NCBI GenBank assembly: GCA_003132445.1
Contig: PKXU01000198.1
Span: 28,055-92,054, forward strand
Source: Acidobacteriaceae bacterium
Lineage (GTDB): Bacteria; Acidobacteriota; Terriglobia; Terriglobales; Acidobacteriaceae
Length of the DNA: 64,000 nucleotides
Direction of reading: 5' to 3'
The notes below the pieces were generated by a model, which worked only from the letters and a program-made list of their open reading frames with translations, did no database searches and had not been told where the DNA came from. Positions 13,783-23,670 of this stretch are shown here, one piece after another. A program made the translations under genes and the position numbers. The stretch's first letter is position 1. Every line of letters starts with the position of its first letter.

Positions 13783-16239
13783 ATGAGCACTATGGCAGAG
13801 GTTGGCGCATTTAAATCCCGCCGTACCTCCGCGGCGCGCATTCTGTTCTGGGTGTTGCTGACGCTCCTGGTGTTGGTGTGCGTAGTCGTCGGCTATGCCT
13901 ACTATGTGGCGCACTCTGCTCTTCCCCAACTCGACGGACATTTGCAGATCAGCGGGCTGGCGGCGCCGGTCACGGTAGCGCGCGACAGTCATGGCGTGCC
14001 CACCATCGAAGCCGCTAATCTTGAGGATCTTTTTTTTGCGCAGGGTTATGTCACCGCGCAGGATCGACTGTGGCAGATGGACGTGATGCGGCGTTTCGGC
14101 GGAGGAGAACTTGCGGAGATTCTGGGCGAACCCCTGCTGAAACTGGACCGCGAACAGAGAATTCTGGGCTTGCGGGATACGGCCAGAAAGGCGCTGCAAA
14201 CGGCCAGCCCGCGCGACCACATTTTCTTCGAGGCCTACGCGCGCGGCGTAAATGCTTACGTTGCCTCGCACGCTCATAAACTGCCGATCGAGTTTCGCAT
14301 TCTTGGCTACAAGCCGACACCGTGGCTGCCCGAAGATTCGCTGGTCATTGCCAACGAGATGGTGAAGGATTTGAACTTTCATTATTTCTTTGACGCGCTG
14401 TCCCGGGAAAAAATCCTGATCAAGCTGGGGCCGGAGTTGACTGCGGATTTATATGTGAATCGCTCCTGGCACGACCGCCCGCCCACGGTGATGCGGGAAG
14501 ATTTGAAGCAGCCCGACAACAAGGCTGGGGACTCCGATGAGGACGATGATGACGATTCCCCTGACAACTCGGTGACACGACATCAACTTCCGCCATTCGT
14601 TTCAGACGAACTGCCGGTGAATGGTTCGAACGACTGGGTCGTTTCCGGCGCGCACACCGTCACGGGCAAGCCGCTACTCGCGAATGACATGCACCTTGGC
14701 CATCAAATGCCGAACCTGTGGTATGAGGCACATTTGAAAGCAGGTCCGCTGGATGTTGCGGGCGTAACGCTGCCTGGCATGCCCTTTGTAATTGTCGGCC
14801 ACAATCAGCGAATCGCATGGGGATTTACTAATGTCGGCCCTACCGTGACTGACGTTTACATTGAAAACTTCAATGGCCAGGGCGCGTACCAAACTCCGAA
14901 TGGATGGCTGCAGCCGGAACGTCGCCTCGAGGTTATTCACGTCAAAGGCAAGCACGATGTCAGCGTGGATGTGAAGATTACGCGACATGGGCCCATCATT
15001 ACAGAACTGGTTCCCGGCGAAAGTCGGCCGCTGGCGTTGCGCTGGACGCTCTATGACTCGCTGCACATTCCGTTATTTGACGTGAACACTGCGCAGAACT
15101 GGCAAGACTTTCGGCACGCATTTTCGCAGTTCGACGCGCCGGGACAAAACGTGGTTTATGCCGACGTGGATGGAAATATTGGATATCAGGCCACCGGCAA
15201 GATTCCCATCCGCGCCGCAGGCGATGGCAGCCTTCCCGTGAGCGGCGCCGACAATGCGCACGAGTGGATTTCCTACATTCCGTTTGACAAGCTGCCCAAC
15301 ATCTACAACCCGCCATCGGGAATCATCGCCACCGCGAACGGAAGAATCACACCGGACAACTATCCGTATTCCATCAGCATGGAATGGGAAGCTCCGTGGC
15401 GCACGGCACGCATTTATCACGTGCTGGAATCAGGACGGCAATTTTCCGCGGCGGACATGCTCGCGCTGCAAACCGATATTCACTCGGAAGCCGATCTGTT
15501 CGCGGCAGAACGGTTTGTATATGCGGTCGACCATGCGACGAAGCCCTCGGCGCGCGCGAAACAAGCCGCGGACTTGATGCGAAGTTGGGATGGCCGCATG
15601 CAGGCTTCGGAGGCGGCTCCGATCATCGCGGAAAATTCCATGCATGAATTGCGCCGACTTCTACTCGAGCCGAAACTCGGAAGCGCGCCTGCCGATCCCA
15701 CCCAAGACGAGGGAGCTTTGAGTTGGACGACCTATTCGTGGGAGATGCGCTCGGTGTGGATGGAGAACATTCTGGTGCATCGTCCCAAGCGCTGGCTGCC
15801 GGAAGCATTTCCGAACTATGACGAACTGCTTACGGCAGCAGTGGAAGCAGCGGTGAATGCTCCGACCGCGCCGAGTAACCTGGCGTCGTGGCAATGGGGT
15901 GCGTTTAACGCAGTCGAGATACAGCATCCCGTCCTGGGAAAAATTCCGATTGTCAGGCATTGGTCGGGCCCTGGGCTGCAAGAGCAGTCGGGCAGCGGAT
16001 ATTCAGTGAAGGCGGTCACGCCGCACCACGGGCCGTCGGAGCGTTTCACAGCGAACCTTGCGGACTTGGATCAGTCCACGCTAAACGTTGTGACCGGTCA
16101 GGGCGGAAATTTCTTGAGCCCTTATTATTTGGATCAATGGAAGGCCTGGTATGAGGGGACGACGTTCGCGTTGCCATTTAGCGAGACGGCTGTAAAAGAG
16201 GCGACGGTGCATCAACTGGTATTAGAACCAATCAGGTAG
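13783..16239 (+). CDS. Penicillin acylase family N-terminal-nucleophile hydrolase
   Basis: 818 aa from ATG-13783 (an in-frame extension to 13678 crosses the Fur box and is rejected). An N-terminal helix (about 18-45) is a signal anchor. The alpha-chain region begins VTVARDSHGVPTI and has AQGYVTAQDRLWQMDVMRR, both typical of the family. After an unusually acidic spacer (SDEDDDDDSPDN, about 251-262), autoproteolysis is expected before Ser282 in NGSNDWVVSG, making Ser282 the catalytic N-terminus of the beta chain. MHLGHQMPNLWYE and GFTNVGPTVTDVY follow. Substrates in the family are penicillins, acyl-homoserine lactones or siderophore precursors. A Fur box upstream recalls PvdQ, the iron-linked siderophore acylase, but no siderophore genes are present. 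Located in the periplasm or anchored facing it. Substrate unknown. Confidence 0.88.
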   Translation: MSTMAEVGAFKSRRTSAARILFWVLLTLLVLVCVVVGYAYYVAHSALPQLDGHLQISGLAAPVTVARDSHGVPTIEAANLEDLFFAQGYVTAQDRLWQMDVMRRFGGGELAEILGEPLLKLDREQRILGLRDTARKALQTASPRDHIFFEAYARGVNAYVASHAHKLPIEFRILGYKPTPWLPEDSLVIANEMVKDLNFHYFFDALSREKILIKLGPELTADLYVNRSWHDRPPTVMREDLKQPDNKAGDSDEDDDDDSPDNSVTRHQLPPFVSDELPVNGSNDWVVSGAHTVTGKPLLANDMHLGHQMPNLWYEAHLKAGPLDVAGVTLPGMPFVIVGHNQRIAWGFTNVGPTVTDVYIENFNGQGAYQTPNGWLQPERRLEVIHVKGKHDVSVDVKITRHGPIITELVPGESRPLALRWTLYDSLHIPLFDVNTAQNWQDFRHAFSQFDAPGQNVVYADVDGNIGYQATGKIPIRAAGDGSLPVSGADNAHEWISYIPFDKLPNIYNPPSGIIATANGRITPDNYPYSISMEWEAPWRTARIYHVLESGRQFSAADMLALQTDIHSEADLFAAERFVYAVDHATKPSARAKQAADLMRSWDGRMQASEAAPIIAENSMHELRRLLLEPKLGSAPADPTQDEGALSWTTYSWEMRSVWMENILVHRPKRWLPEAFPNYDELLTAAVEAAVNAPTAPSNLASWQWGAFNAVEIQHPVLGKIPIVRHWSGPGLQEQSGSGYSVKAVTPHHGPSERFTANLADLDQSTLNVVTGQGGNFLSPYYLDQWKAWYEGTTFALPFSETAVKEATVHQLVLEPIR

Positions 16240-16345
16240 AAGTCACGCCGGATTTGCTGGTTGCCAGGTCCCTAGACGCTACGGTGTCGTAAATTCATAA
16301 CGCCAAGGCCGTGGTCATGTCAGGTCGGCTGAGGGCCGCCAGCTC

Positions 16346-16366
16346 GAATTCCGACAAAAATGGTCG
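16346..16366 (+). repeat. 21-bp direct repeat, copy 1
   Basis: Reads GAATTCCGACAAAAATGGTC plus G. It matches the copy at 16468-16488 at 19 of 21 positions and lies 201 bp in front of the TonB receptor start. Confidence 0.6.
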
Positions 16367-16467
16367 CCTCTTCCAAACTCTTCAGCCCACATTACTTACC
16401 TTTCAAGGCAGTATTTCGACTGATCCCTGCCGAGTCTTTCCGGCAGTCCATAGCAGTGAGTTAGATT

Positions 16468-16488
16468 GAATTGCGACAAAAAAGGTCG
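16468..16488 (+). repeat. 21-bp direct repeat, copy 2
   Basis: Reads GAATTGCGACAAAAAAGGTC plus G; second copy, 122 bp after the first and 79 bp before the receptor start. The CGACA/GGTCG ends flank an A-tract, as in some operator half-sites. No known factor is recognised. Confidence 0.6.
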
Positions 16489-16567
16489 GAGATTGATCTG
16501 AGCCATTCGCACACAGAAACGCAGTTTAGTTGCCCGCAGACCTTTCAGAACGGAGAGTCTTAGCCGC

Positions 16568-19500
16568 TTGAGACGCCATGCTCTATGTCTTTTTTTTGCT
16601 GCGATGCTCCTTGCCGTCCGAGCGTGGGCCGGGACTGGCGGGAGTATTTCCGGCACAGTGAGAGACGCTAGCCACGCCTTAGTCTCCGGCGCAACCGTAA
16701 ACGCAACCGATCTCGATACTGCCATTACCGTTCGGGTCACGACGAATGATCGCGGTTTTTATTCCTTCCCCGAATTGGCGGTGGGACGTTACAACATTGC
16801 GATTGAGAAGACGGGATTCAGACTCTACCGGCGAACCACTCTCACCCTCGACACCAACAGTGCCTTGACGGTTGATGCCGTGCTGGAGGTAGGCGAATCG
16901 TTCGATACCGTTACGGTCGTCGACACTGCCGTACATGCGGAAACATCCCAGACGCAGATGGGCGAGGTGATTGGCGGGAAAACAATTGCCGCCGTCCCTT
17001 TGAACGGACGCAGCTATACGGACCTTCTGGCACTCCAGCCCGGCGTCGTTCCGGCGACGTCGCTCACCTCAAATACGCAACAAGATGTTGGCGTCAGTGC
17101 GCTTTCGCCGTCGGGTGGACTGAACCCCGGAACGATTTCGATCAATGGGCAGAGAGAATTCTCGAATGCCTTTACTGTGAACGGCAGCGATGCCGAAGAA
17201 GACGTGAACTCGGGAACGGCGATCATTCCCAACCTCGATTCCATTGCCGAATTTCGTATTCTGACCAATAACTTCGACGCGGAATACGGGGGACACAGCG
17301 GAGGACAGATCAACGTCGTCACAAAATCGGGCACCAATGGATTTCATGGAGATGCGTTCGAGTTCGCGAGAAATACGAGTCTGGATGCCCGCAACTATTT
17401 TTCTCCGACGCGTGGTGCGTTCAACCAGAACCAGTTTGGCGGAACATTTGGCGGCCCCATTCGGAGGAACGAGACGTTTTTCTTCGCCGATTATCAGGGA
17501 ACTCGATTGACTCAGGGCATCGACACCGGCCAGATTCCGATTCCTTCTCCGGCGGACCGAGACGGTGACCTAGCGGATATGGCAAGTTCGCTGAGCGGAA
17601 CGGTCACAGGCCAGTATTGGGCGACCCTGCTCTCGCAAGAACTCGGCTATTCCATTTCTCCCAATGAACCCTATTACACGCCGGGATGCTCGGCCAGCGG
17701 TTCGAATCCGTGTGTTTTTCCGGGAGCGGTGATTCCTCGAAGCGCATGGGCAGCACTGTCTGCCAATCTTTTGCAATACATTCCATTGCCCAACACTGCG
17801 AATGACACGTTCGCAACGTCGAATTACAACGAAACTTTGCGGGATGATAAAGGCGCCTATCGATTGGACCACAACAGTCGTTGGGGTTCATTTTCTGCGT
17901 ATTACTTTCTGGATAATTACACGCTTAACAATCCTTATCCGGCGGCGCAGAGTGGCGCCAGTGTGCCTGGATTTAGTGCTCTCTATTTGGGACGGGCTCA
18001 GTTGCTGAGTTTAGCCAACACAACCACGCTGGCAACCACGGCCCTCAATGAGTTTCACTTTACCTATATGCGCGATAACAGCGATCTTGGAAAACCGATC
18101 GGCGGAGTGGGCGTCAGTTTAGCCTCGCAGGGATTTGTGACTGGCGCGGGAGCTGCCGGAATTGTGCCGCTGAATCCAGCAGGCGAGGGCGTGGAGAATA
18201 TTGTATTCAATGCTTTTTCGATTGGAACCAATGCGAACGAACTTAAGCAAGTGAACAACACTTTTCAATGGACGGATAACTTTGCCAAAGTGCTTGGCCG
18301 GCACACGGTTAAAATCGGCGCGGAATTCCACTACGACCAGATCAATACTCGAGCCATTGCGCAATTCAACGGTAACTTTTTATTCACCGGGAGCGAAACT
18401 GGGTCTGACTTTGCCGATTTTCTGTTGGGGCTTCCCAGCCAATACAACCAGAGCCAGTTGCTGCCGTTTTACGGCCGGAACAAGTATTTGGGCCTTTACG
18501 CCGAGGATGGTTGGCATGTTCGTCCGAACCTGACACTGAACTACGGCTTGCGCTGGGATCGCATTGAGCCGTGGTATGAAAAGAATAATGGGATTTCAAC
18601 CTTCGAACCAGGTAAGCAGTCGTTAGTATTTCCCGGCGCGCCGGCCGGAATTCTTTTTCCTACTGACCCGGGTGTCCCGCGAACCCTGGCGCCTGCGGGA
18701 AATTTGGACCTCGCTCCTCGTATTGGGTTGGCATATTCGCCACAAGGAACGGATGAAACGTTTCTCGGCAAGATTCTGGGTGGGCCGGGAAAAACAAGCA
18801 TCAGAGCGGGCTTCGGAATGTATTACACCGCGATCGAAGCGCTCACGCTGGGCATCCTGGCCGGGAATGCTCCATTTGGGATCACGTATTCGAGTCCCGC
18901 GCCGCCGTTATTCGCCACGCCGTTTATCACCGCATCCACAGGACAGAATCAAGGCCAGCCATTTCCGGTAGCCCTGATTACGCAGGAAGCCTCACGGACG
19001 CATCCAGACGCAAGCGTCGACTGGTCCCAATATGAGCCGATCAGCGGCCTCCCGGGATATGCCGCCTCGAACCGCATCCCGTACGTCGAACAATATATGT
19101 TGTCGCTGGAGCGGCAACTCGGGGGGAACACAATATTCAGCGTCAGCTATGTAGGGACGCAATCGCACAGGCTTCTGGTTATGGAGGAAGCAAATACCGG
19201 CAATCCGGCGCTTTGCCTAAGCCTGAGCCAACCAAACGACGTGGCTGCCGGATCCCCGACGTGTGGTCCTTTTGGTGAGAGCAATGTATTCAAAACGCCC
19301 TCGGGCCAAGTAATCTATGGAACTCGCGGACCACTGGGCTTTAATTTTGGGAGCGACACGAATCAGACAACCATCGGGAAATCGAATTACAACTCTCTTC
19401 AGTTCAGTCTTCGCCACAGCAGCGGACGGTTGGAGTTGGCGGCCGGTTACACCTATGGCAAATCGCTGGATGAATCTTCTAATCTAGGCGAAGAAGTCAA

Positions 19501-20098
19501 TCCGATCAATCCCGCTCTAAGCTATGCGCTGTCGTCGTTTGACATCCGGCAAAACTTTGTACTCAGTTACAACTACAGGTTGCCTATCGAGAAGTTATTC
19601 CGAATCTCAAACCGCTGGACGCAAGGATGGGAGGTTTCCGGGATCACACATTTCAGTTCCGGTCTGCCGGTCACTCTCGTCAACTATGGCGACAATTCTC
19701 TGCTGGGAGCGGAACCTAACGGAATCAATAACTATGGAATTGATGAACCTGATTATTCAGGAGGCGGTCTCGACATCAATCCGAACCCGCGCAATGGACG
19801 GCCGTATTTCAATACTGCCCAATTCAGTGAGAACGTTTTAGGCACGCCCGGAAACGCTAAGCGGCGGTTTTTCTATGGGCCTGGGATGGACAACTATGAT
19901 ATGGCGCTTCTCAAGAATGTAGAGTTCACCGAATCGAAGTCGCTCCAGCTTCGAGTTGAGGGGTTCAACGTCTTCAACCACGCACAATTCTTTGGCCCGC
20001 AATCCGTCGATGGCAATATCGGCAGCTCCACTTTTGGGCAGGTCGTGAATGCCAATCCGCCGCGCCTCTTGCAGGTGGGAGCTAAATTTCTTTTCTGA
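16568..20098 (+). CDS. TonB-dependent receptor, Oar-like, with carboxypeptidase regulatory-like domain
   Basis: 1176-aa outer-membrane protein; TTG start at 16568 giving a typical signal peptide (about 1-22, MRRHALCLFFAAMLLAVRAWA). Residues about 26-110 form a carboxypeptidase regulatory-like (CarboxypepD_reg) beta-sandwich: GSISGTVRDASHALVSGATV, TNDRGFYSFPELAVGRYNI. The plug follows (VPLNGRSYTDLLALQPGV, ISINGQREFSNAFTVNG). A long barrel with alternating aromatic strands ends with LLQVGAKFLF, the terminal Phe expected for BAM assembly. This architecture is abundant in Acidobacteria and is thought to import glycans or other large substrates with TonB-ExbBD, none of which is nearby. Two 21-bp repeats upstream may be regulatory. 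Confidence 0.9.
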   Translation: MRRHALCLFFAAMLLAVRAWAGTGGSISGTVRDASHALVSGATVNATDLDTAITVRVTTNDRGFYSFPELAVGRYNIAIEKTGFRLYRRTTLTLDTNSALTVDAVLEVGESFDTVTVVDTAVHAETSQTQMGEVIGGKTIAAVPLNGRSYTDLLALQPGVVPATSLTSNTQQDVGVSALSPSGGLNPGTISINGQREFSNAFTVNGSDAEEDVNSGTAIIPNLDSIAEFRILTNNFDAEYGGHSGGQINVVTKSGTNGFHGDAFEFARNTSLDARNYFSPTRGAFNQNQFGGTFGGPIRRNETFFFADYQGTRLTQGIDTGQIPIPSPADRDGDLADMASSLSGTVTGQYWATLLSQELGYSISPNEPYYTPGCSASGSNPCVFPGAVIPRSAWAALSANLLQYIPLPNTANDTFATSNYNETLRDDKGAYRLDHNSRWGSFSAYYFLDNYTLNNPYPAAQSGASVPGFSALYLGRAQLLSLANTTTLATTALNEFHFTYMRDNSDLGKPIGGVGVSLASQGFVTGAGAAGIVPLNPAGEGVENIVFNAFSIGTNANELKQVNNTFQWTDNFAKVLGRHTVKIGAEFHYDQINTRAIAQFNGNFLFTGSETGSDFADFLLGLPSQYNQSQLLPFYGRNKYLGLYAEDGWHVRPNLTLNYGLRWDRIEPWYEKNNGISTFEPGKQSLVFPGAPAGILFPTDPGVPRTLAPAGNLDLAPRIGLAYSPQGTDETFLGKILGGPGKTSIRAGFGMYYTAIEALTLGILAGNAPFGITYSSPAPPLFATPFITASTGQNQGQPFPVALITQEASRTHPDASVDWSQYEPISGLPGYAASNRIPYVEQYMLSLERQLGGNTIFSVSYVGTQSHRLLVMEEANTGNPALCLSLSQPNDVAAGSPTCGPFGESNVFKTPSGQVIYGTRGPLGFNFGSDTNQTTIGKSNYNSLQFSLRHSSGRLELAAGYTYGKSLDESSNLGEEVNPINPALSYALSSFDIRQNFVLSYNYRLPIEKLFRISNRWTQGWEVSGITHFSSGLPVTLVNYGDNSLLGAEPNGINNYGIDEPDYSGGGLDINPNPRNGRPYFNTAQFSENVLGTPGNAKRRFFYGPGMDNYDMALLKNVEFTESKSLQLRVEGFNVFNHAQFFGPQSVDGNIGSSTFGQVVNANPPRLLQVGAKFLF

Positions 20099-20113
20099 CC
20101 CAAGCCGGTTGGG
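20099..20113. terminator. Hairpin between convergent genes (possible terminator)
   Basis: CCCAA (20099-20103) pairs with TTGGG (20109-20113) around GCCGG, directly after the receptor stop and before the convergent lipoprotein gene. The stem is short and lacks a U-run, so this is only a candidate. Confidence 0.3.
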
Positions 20114-20141
20114 AATCCAGAACCCGAAACATTTTCAACCT

Positions 20142-21464
20142 CTAGAAGAAGTCGATCGCCTTGATGTCACCCACGTAGCCGACGATATTGATGTTCCCCG
20201 TCGGTAGGAAATCGTTGATCAACAAAATATCCTGAGGAAGCTCGTAGACACGCAAGTTGCCGCCCTCGGCCACGTACTCGACTGGGCGCGTGGTGAAACC
20301 CTGGAAGCCATTCACGTTACCATTGTCGGGGGGAATGAACACTGAATTGTCATAGGTCTTATAGATCGACAAACAACCGCGCACTTCGCCGCTGGGATTG
20401 TTCACGTTGCCGACATTGATGCAGTCGTAGGATCCAATGAAGAGCTGACCACCGGCAGTCATATCCATGCGCCAGTGGTAGCCATCGGTGATTACAGCGG
20501 TGCCAGTGACGGTTGCCGAACCGGTATCGATGATATCGAGGCGTCCGCAGGTAGTAGCGGCCGTCGTCTGGCCCGTGCAGGCATTGTTGGTGGGCGAGGT
20601 GCCAGCGACATATAGGGTCGTTCCGCTGAACAGGGCCCAGGTAGCGGCATCGACGGGAATTGTTTTGGTGATGGTAAGAGTCGGCAGGTCGAGCACCATG
20701 ACGCTGGCTTGAACTCCGCCGCACTGCGGTCCGCAATTCAAAATGTAGGCCGTGGTTCCGTTGATGACGCCGTATACGGGACGGTCAAAGCCAGGGACGA
20801 TGGTGCAAACCGCGTTGGGAGGATTGGTAAGGCAACTGGTGTCGACGGGTGATACGGCAGCGCCGGGCGTCAGCACGGTAACCGCGTTGGAGTCGTTGCT
20901 GAAAACCAGCAGTTGAGTGCCGTTTGAGTTCGAGACCACCGTTTGAGCGTTGGTGACAGCAATCGAGACAGCGACCCCTCCGCCGGAGAAATTCATCTCC
21001 TCTACGGCTCCGATGAAAGAAAATCCCTGGAAGGTGGCCGTTGGAACAGCAGCGTACCCTATCGCCGAGGAAGTTGGAACCACCATGCTTAACGTAGGTC
21101 CCGCGAGGTGCACATTACCGATATCGGACTCCGTCGTTGTATCTACACCGTAAACAGTGTTACTGCTGGCATCAAACGCCGCCACCACGTCTCGGCTGGG
21201 AGAAATCGCCATGAGCCCCGGCGAATTGCCAGCCGGGATATCGGCGAGCCTCGGAATGACGTCGTAGAAAGCGTTGAGTATCACTAGGCCGCCGGAAACG
21301 GACGTCGAGCTTATACTTTGCGACGCCAAAACGCGATCGGGAATCCCGCTGGGCGGGGTTTTCTTTCCACTGCTCCCCCCACAGGAGATGAAGCTCAAGC
21401 TGGCGCACAATCCGATTAAGAAAACGAGGCAGGTTCTTTTCAAACTGCGTGCTCCTAACGACAT
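20142..21464 (-). CDS. Lipoprotein with propeller-like repeats, unknown function
   Basis: 440 aa. The N-terminus (RSLKRTCLVFLIGLCASLSFISC) is a lipoprotein signal with Cys at about 27 followed by GGSSGKK. The rest is beta-rich and reads like a YVTN/beta-propeller protein: repeats such as SPGLMAISPSRDVVAAFDASSNTVYGVD, GTQLLVFSNDSNAVTVL, ASVMVLDLPTLTITKTI, GRLDIIDTGSATVTGT. Several Cys pairs (CLTNPPNAVC, CGPQCGG) may form disulfides outside the cytoplasm. Families of this kind are numerous in Acidobacteria and have no assigned role. The start at 21464 has no strong RBS. Confidence 0.7.
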   Translation of the reverse strand: MSLGARSLKRTCLVFLIGLCASLSFISCGGSSGKKTPPSGIPDRVLASQSISSTSVSGGLVILNAFYDVIPRLADIPAGNSPGLMAISPSRDVVAAFDASSNTVYGVDTTTESDIGNVHLAGPTLSMVVPTSSAIGYAAVPTATFQGFSFIGAVEEMNFSGGGVAVSIAVTNAQTVVSNSNGTQLLVFSNDSNAVTVLTPGAAVSPVDTSCLTNPPNAVCTIVPGFDRPVYGVINGTTAYILNCGPQCGGVQASVMVLDLPTLTITKTIPVDAATWALFSGTTLYVAGTSPTNNACTGQTTAATTCGRLDIIDTGSATVTGTAVITDGYHWRMDMTAGGQLFIGSYDCINVGNVNNPSGEVRGCLSIYKTYDNSVFIPPDNGNVNGFQGFTTRPVEYVAEGGNLRVYELPQDILLINDFLPTGNINIVGYVGDIKAIDFF

Positions 21465-21628
21465 GAAAAAGGAAGATTTATTTGTGAAATCGTGGATTAT
21501 AACAGACCCCGAACCGGTGTTCCCGTGACTCGCGGACTGTGGCGAAATGGATGCGACTGTCTTGGCGGTTCATGTTCGAATGTTGAAGATGCACGAGCCT
21601 GCCTCATTCCTGTATTCTGAGTGACTAT

Positions 21629-23497
21629 ATGGCGACTGACTTTCTTGCCCGTCTCAAGCAGTCCCCTGTATTGTGCGATGGCGCTATGGGGACGCTGCTA
21701 TACGCTAAGGGCATCTTCATTAACCGATCGTACGACGAGCTAAATCTCTCTCAACCTGACCTGATTCGAGGAATTCATCACGAGTATTTGCAAGCCGGAG
21801 CCGAGATTATTGAAACCAATACTTTCGGCGCCAATTCGTTTCGTCTGGGACGGCATAGTCTAGCGGACAAAGTTAGCGACATCAACCGGGCTGGCGTTCG
21901 CATCGCCGGTGAGGCCGCCAAGAGCTTCGATGTGTGGGTCGCGGCATCGGTTGGCCCGCTGGGAACTAGAATTGAACCTCTCGGAAAAACTTCGTTCCAG
22001 GAGGCTCGGGATGCTTTTCGCCAGCAGATTGAAGTGCTGGTCGAGGGTGGCATTGACCTCTTGATGTTTGAGACCTTCGGCTACCTGGAAGAGATTCATC
22101 AGGCGATGTTGGCCGCAAGAGATGTGAGCAGTTCGGTGCCGATCGTGGCGCAGGTCACCATCGACGAGGATGGCAATTGCCTGGATGGGTCAGCCCCGGA
22201 GACATTCGTTTCAAAGCTTGCGGAATGGGGCGCGGACGTCATCGGTTGCAATTGTAGCGTTGGACCGGTCGCCATGCTGGATGCGATGGAGCGTGTGCGC
22301 GCGGCCACGTCCTTGCCGCTGGCGGCGCAGCCCAACGCAGGAATTCCGCGATCGGTGGACGGCCGAAATATTTATTTATGTTCGCCGGAATATATGGCCA
22401 GCTACGCCCGCAAATTTGTAACGGCGGGAGTTCGCCTGGTCGGCGGCTGCTGCGGAACAACTCCGGAACACATCCGCGTGATGAAGTCAGCGTTGCGCGT
22501 GGGCGAAGCGCGAGGAAAAGCTGCACTCAAGCCAACTGCAGATGGGCACGCGACTCCCAAGCCTGCCCCGGCCGTGCCGCTGCAGGAACGGTCGTTGCTA
22601 GGCGCCAAGCTCGCTCGGGGCGAGTTTGTCACCATGGTCGAGATCGTTCCCCCGAAAGGCATCGACATTAGAAAAGAAGTGGAAGGAGCACGGTTCCTGA
22701 AATCGGTGGGCGTGGATGCGGTCAACATTCCCGACAGCCCGCGAGCGTCGGCGCGCATGAGCAATCAGGCGCTCTCGCTGCTCATTCAGCGGGAAATCGG
22801 GATTGACGCGATTCTTCACTACACCTGCCGCGATCGCAACGTGCTGTGCATTCAGAGTGATTTGCTGGGAGCGGCTGCGGTCGGCATCAAGAATCTCATC
22901 TGCATCACCGGCGACCCTCCGAAGATGGGCAACTATCCGGACGCGACTGCGGTGTTCGACGTAGATGCAATCGGACTGGTCAACATTGTTCACAATCTGA
23001 ACCGCGGGCTCGATCTGGGTGGAAACCCAATTGGCGCAGGGACGGGGTTCGTGATTGGTGTGGGCGCGAATCCCGGCTTAACCGATCTGGATGAGGAGAT
23101 TCGCCGCTTCGAGTACAAGGTTCAGGCGGGAGCGGAATACGCGGTGACCCAGCCCGTATTCGACCTGCGGCTGCTGGAAAACTTCCTGCGGCGGATCGAG
23201 CATTGCCGCATCCCGGTTGTGGCCGGGATTTGGCCGCTGGTCAGCGTGCGCAACGCGGAATTTATGAAGAATGAACTGCGGGTCTCCGTGCCCGACGCCA
23301 TTCTGGAACGCATGGCGCGAGCGCAAACTCCGGAGGCTGCGCGGGCAGAAGGCGTCGCCGTGGCGCGGGAAATGCTGATTGCCGCTCGTCAGATGGTTCA
23401 AGGCGCGCAAATCAGCGCACCCTCGGGACGTTACAGCTCGGCAGTGGACGTGCTGGAAGCGCTGGGGGGAGACAACGGCTCCGTAGCGACCGCTTAG
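21629..23497 (+). CDS. yitJ: Bifunctional homocysteine S-methyltransferase / methylenetetrahydrofolate reductase
   Basis: 622-aa cytoplasmic fusion. Residues about 1-300 are the zinc-dependent homocysteine methyltransferase barrel: LCDGAMGTLLY at the start, ETNTFGANSFRLG, IGCNCSVGP with the first Zn cysteine and VGGCCGTTPEHI with the Cys pair. Residues about 325-600 are a MetF-like (beta/alpha)8 MTHFR domain: VEIVPPKGIDI, FLKSVGVDAVNIPDSPRASARMSN, NLICITGDPPKMGNYP, QPVFDLRLLENFL. Together they reduce methylene-THF and methylate homocysteine to methionine, as proposed for the B. subtilis YitJ family. It stands alone, followed 173 bp later by xseB. No SAM riboswitch was recognised upstream. Confidence 0.93.
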   Translation: MATDFLARLKQSPVLCDGAMGTLLYAKGIFINRSYDELNLSQPDLIRGIHHEYLQAGAEIIETNTFGANSFRLGRHSLADKVSDINRAGVRIAGEAAKSFDVWVAASVGPLGTRIEPLGKTSFQEARDAFRQQIEVLVEGGIDLLMFETFGYLEEIHQAMLAARDVSSSVPIVAQVTIDEDGNCLDGSAPETFVSKLAEWGADVIGCNCSVGPVAMLDAMERVRAATSLPLAAQPNAGIPRSVDGRNIYLCSPEYMASYARKFVTAGVRLVGGCCGTTPEHIRVMKSALRVGEARGKAALKPTADGHATPKPAPAVPLQERSLLGAKLARGEFVTMVEIVPPKGIDIRKEVEGARFLKSVGVDAVNIPDSPRASARMSNQALSLLIQREIGIDAILHYTCRDRNVLCIQSDLLGAAAVGIKNLICITGDPPKMGNYPDATAVFDVDAIGLVNIVHNLNRGLDLGGNPIGAGTGFVIGVGANPGLTDLDEEIRRFEYKVQAGAEYAVTQPVFDLRLLENFLRRIEHCRIPVVAGIWPLVSVRNAEFMKNELRVSVPDAILERMARAQTPEAARAEGVAVAREMLIAARQMVQGAQISAPSGRYSSAVDVLEALGGDNGSVATA

Positions 23498-23670
23498 CGA
23501 CCGTCGGATGGGCCCCAGCGTCGTTGCTTGAGGTTCGGAGAGCGGTCTGGTTCTGGGGCGTTTCCCAGTCTGGAACCACCATTTGCACATTTTTAGGTAC
23601 TTCCCATTCAAAAGACTGGACACCGGTTGCAAAAAGTTGCATTACAATAAGAGACGGAGCGAGAACCCCG

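Larger units (their letters stand above)
16240..16567. other. Intergenic region upstream of the TonB receptor, with direct repeats
   Basis: About 330 bases without a gene; short minus-strand frames are rejected. It contains two copies of a 21-bp direct repeat (16346-16366 and 16468-16488). The likely RBS of the receptor is GGAG about 12 bases in front of the TTG start at 16568. Confidence 0.6.
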
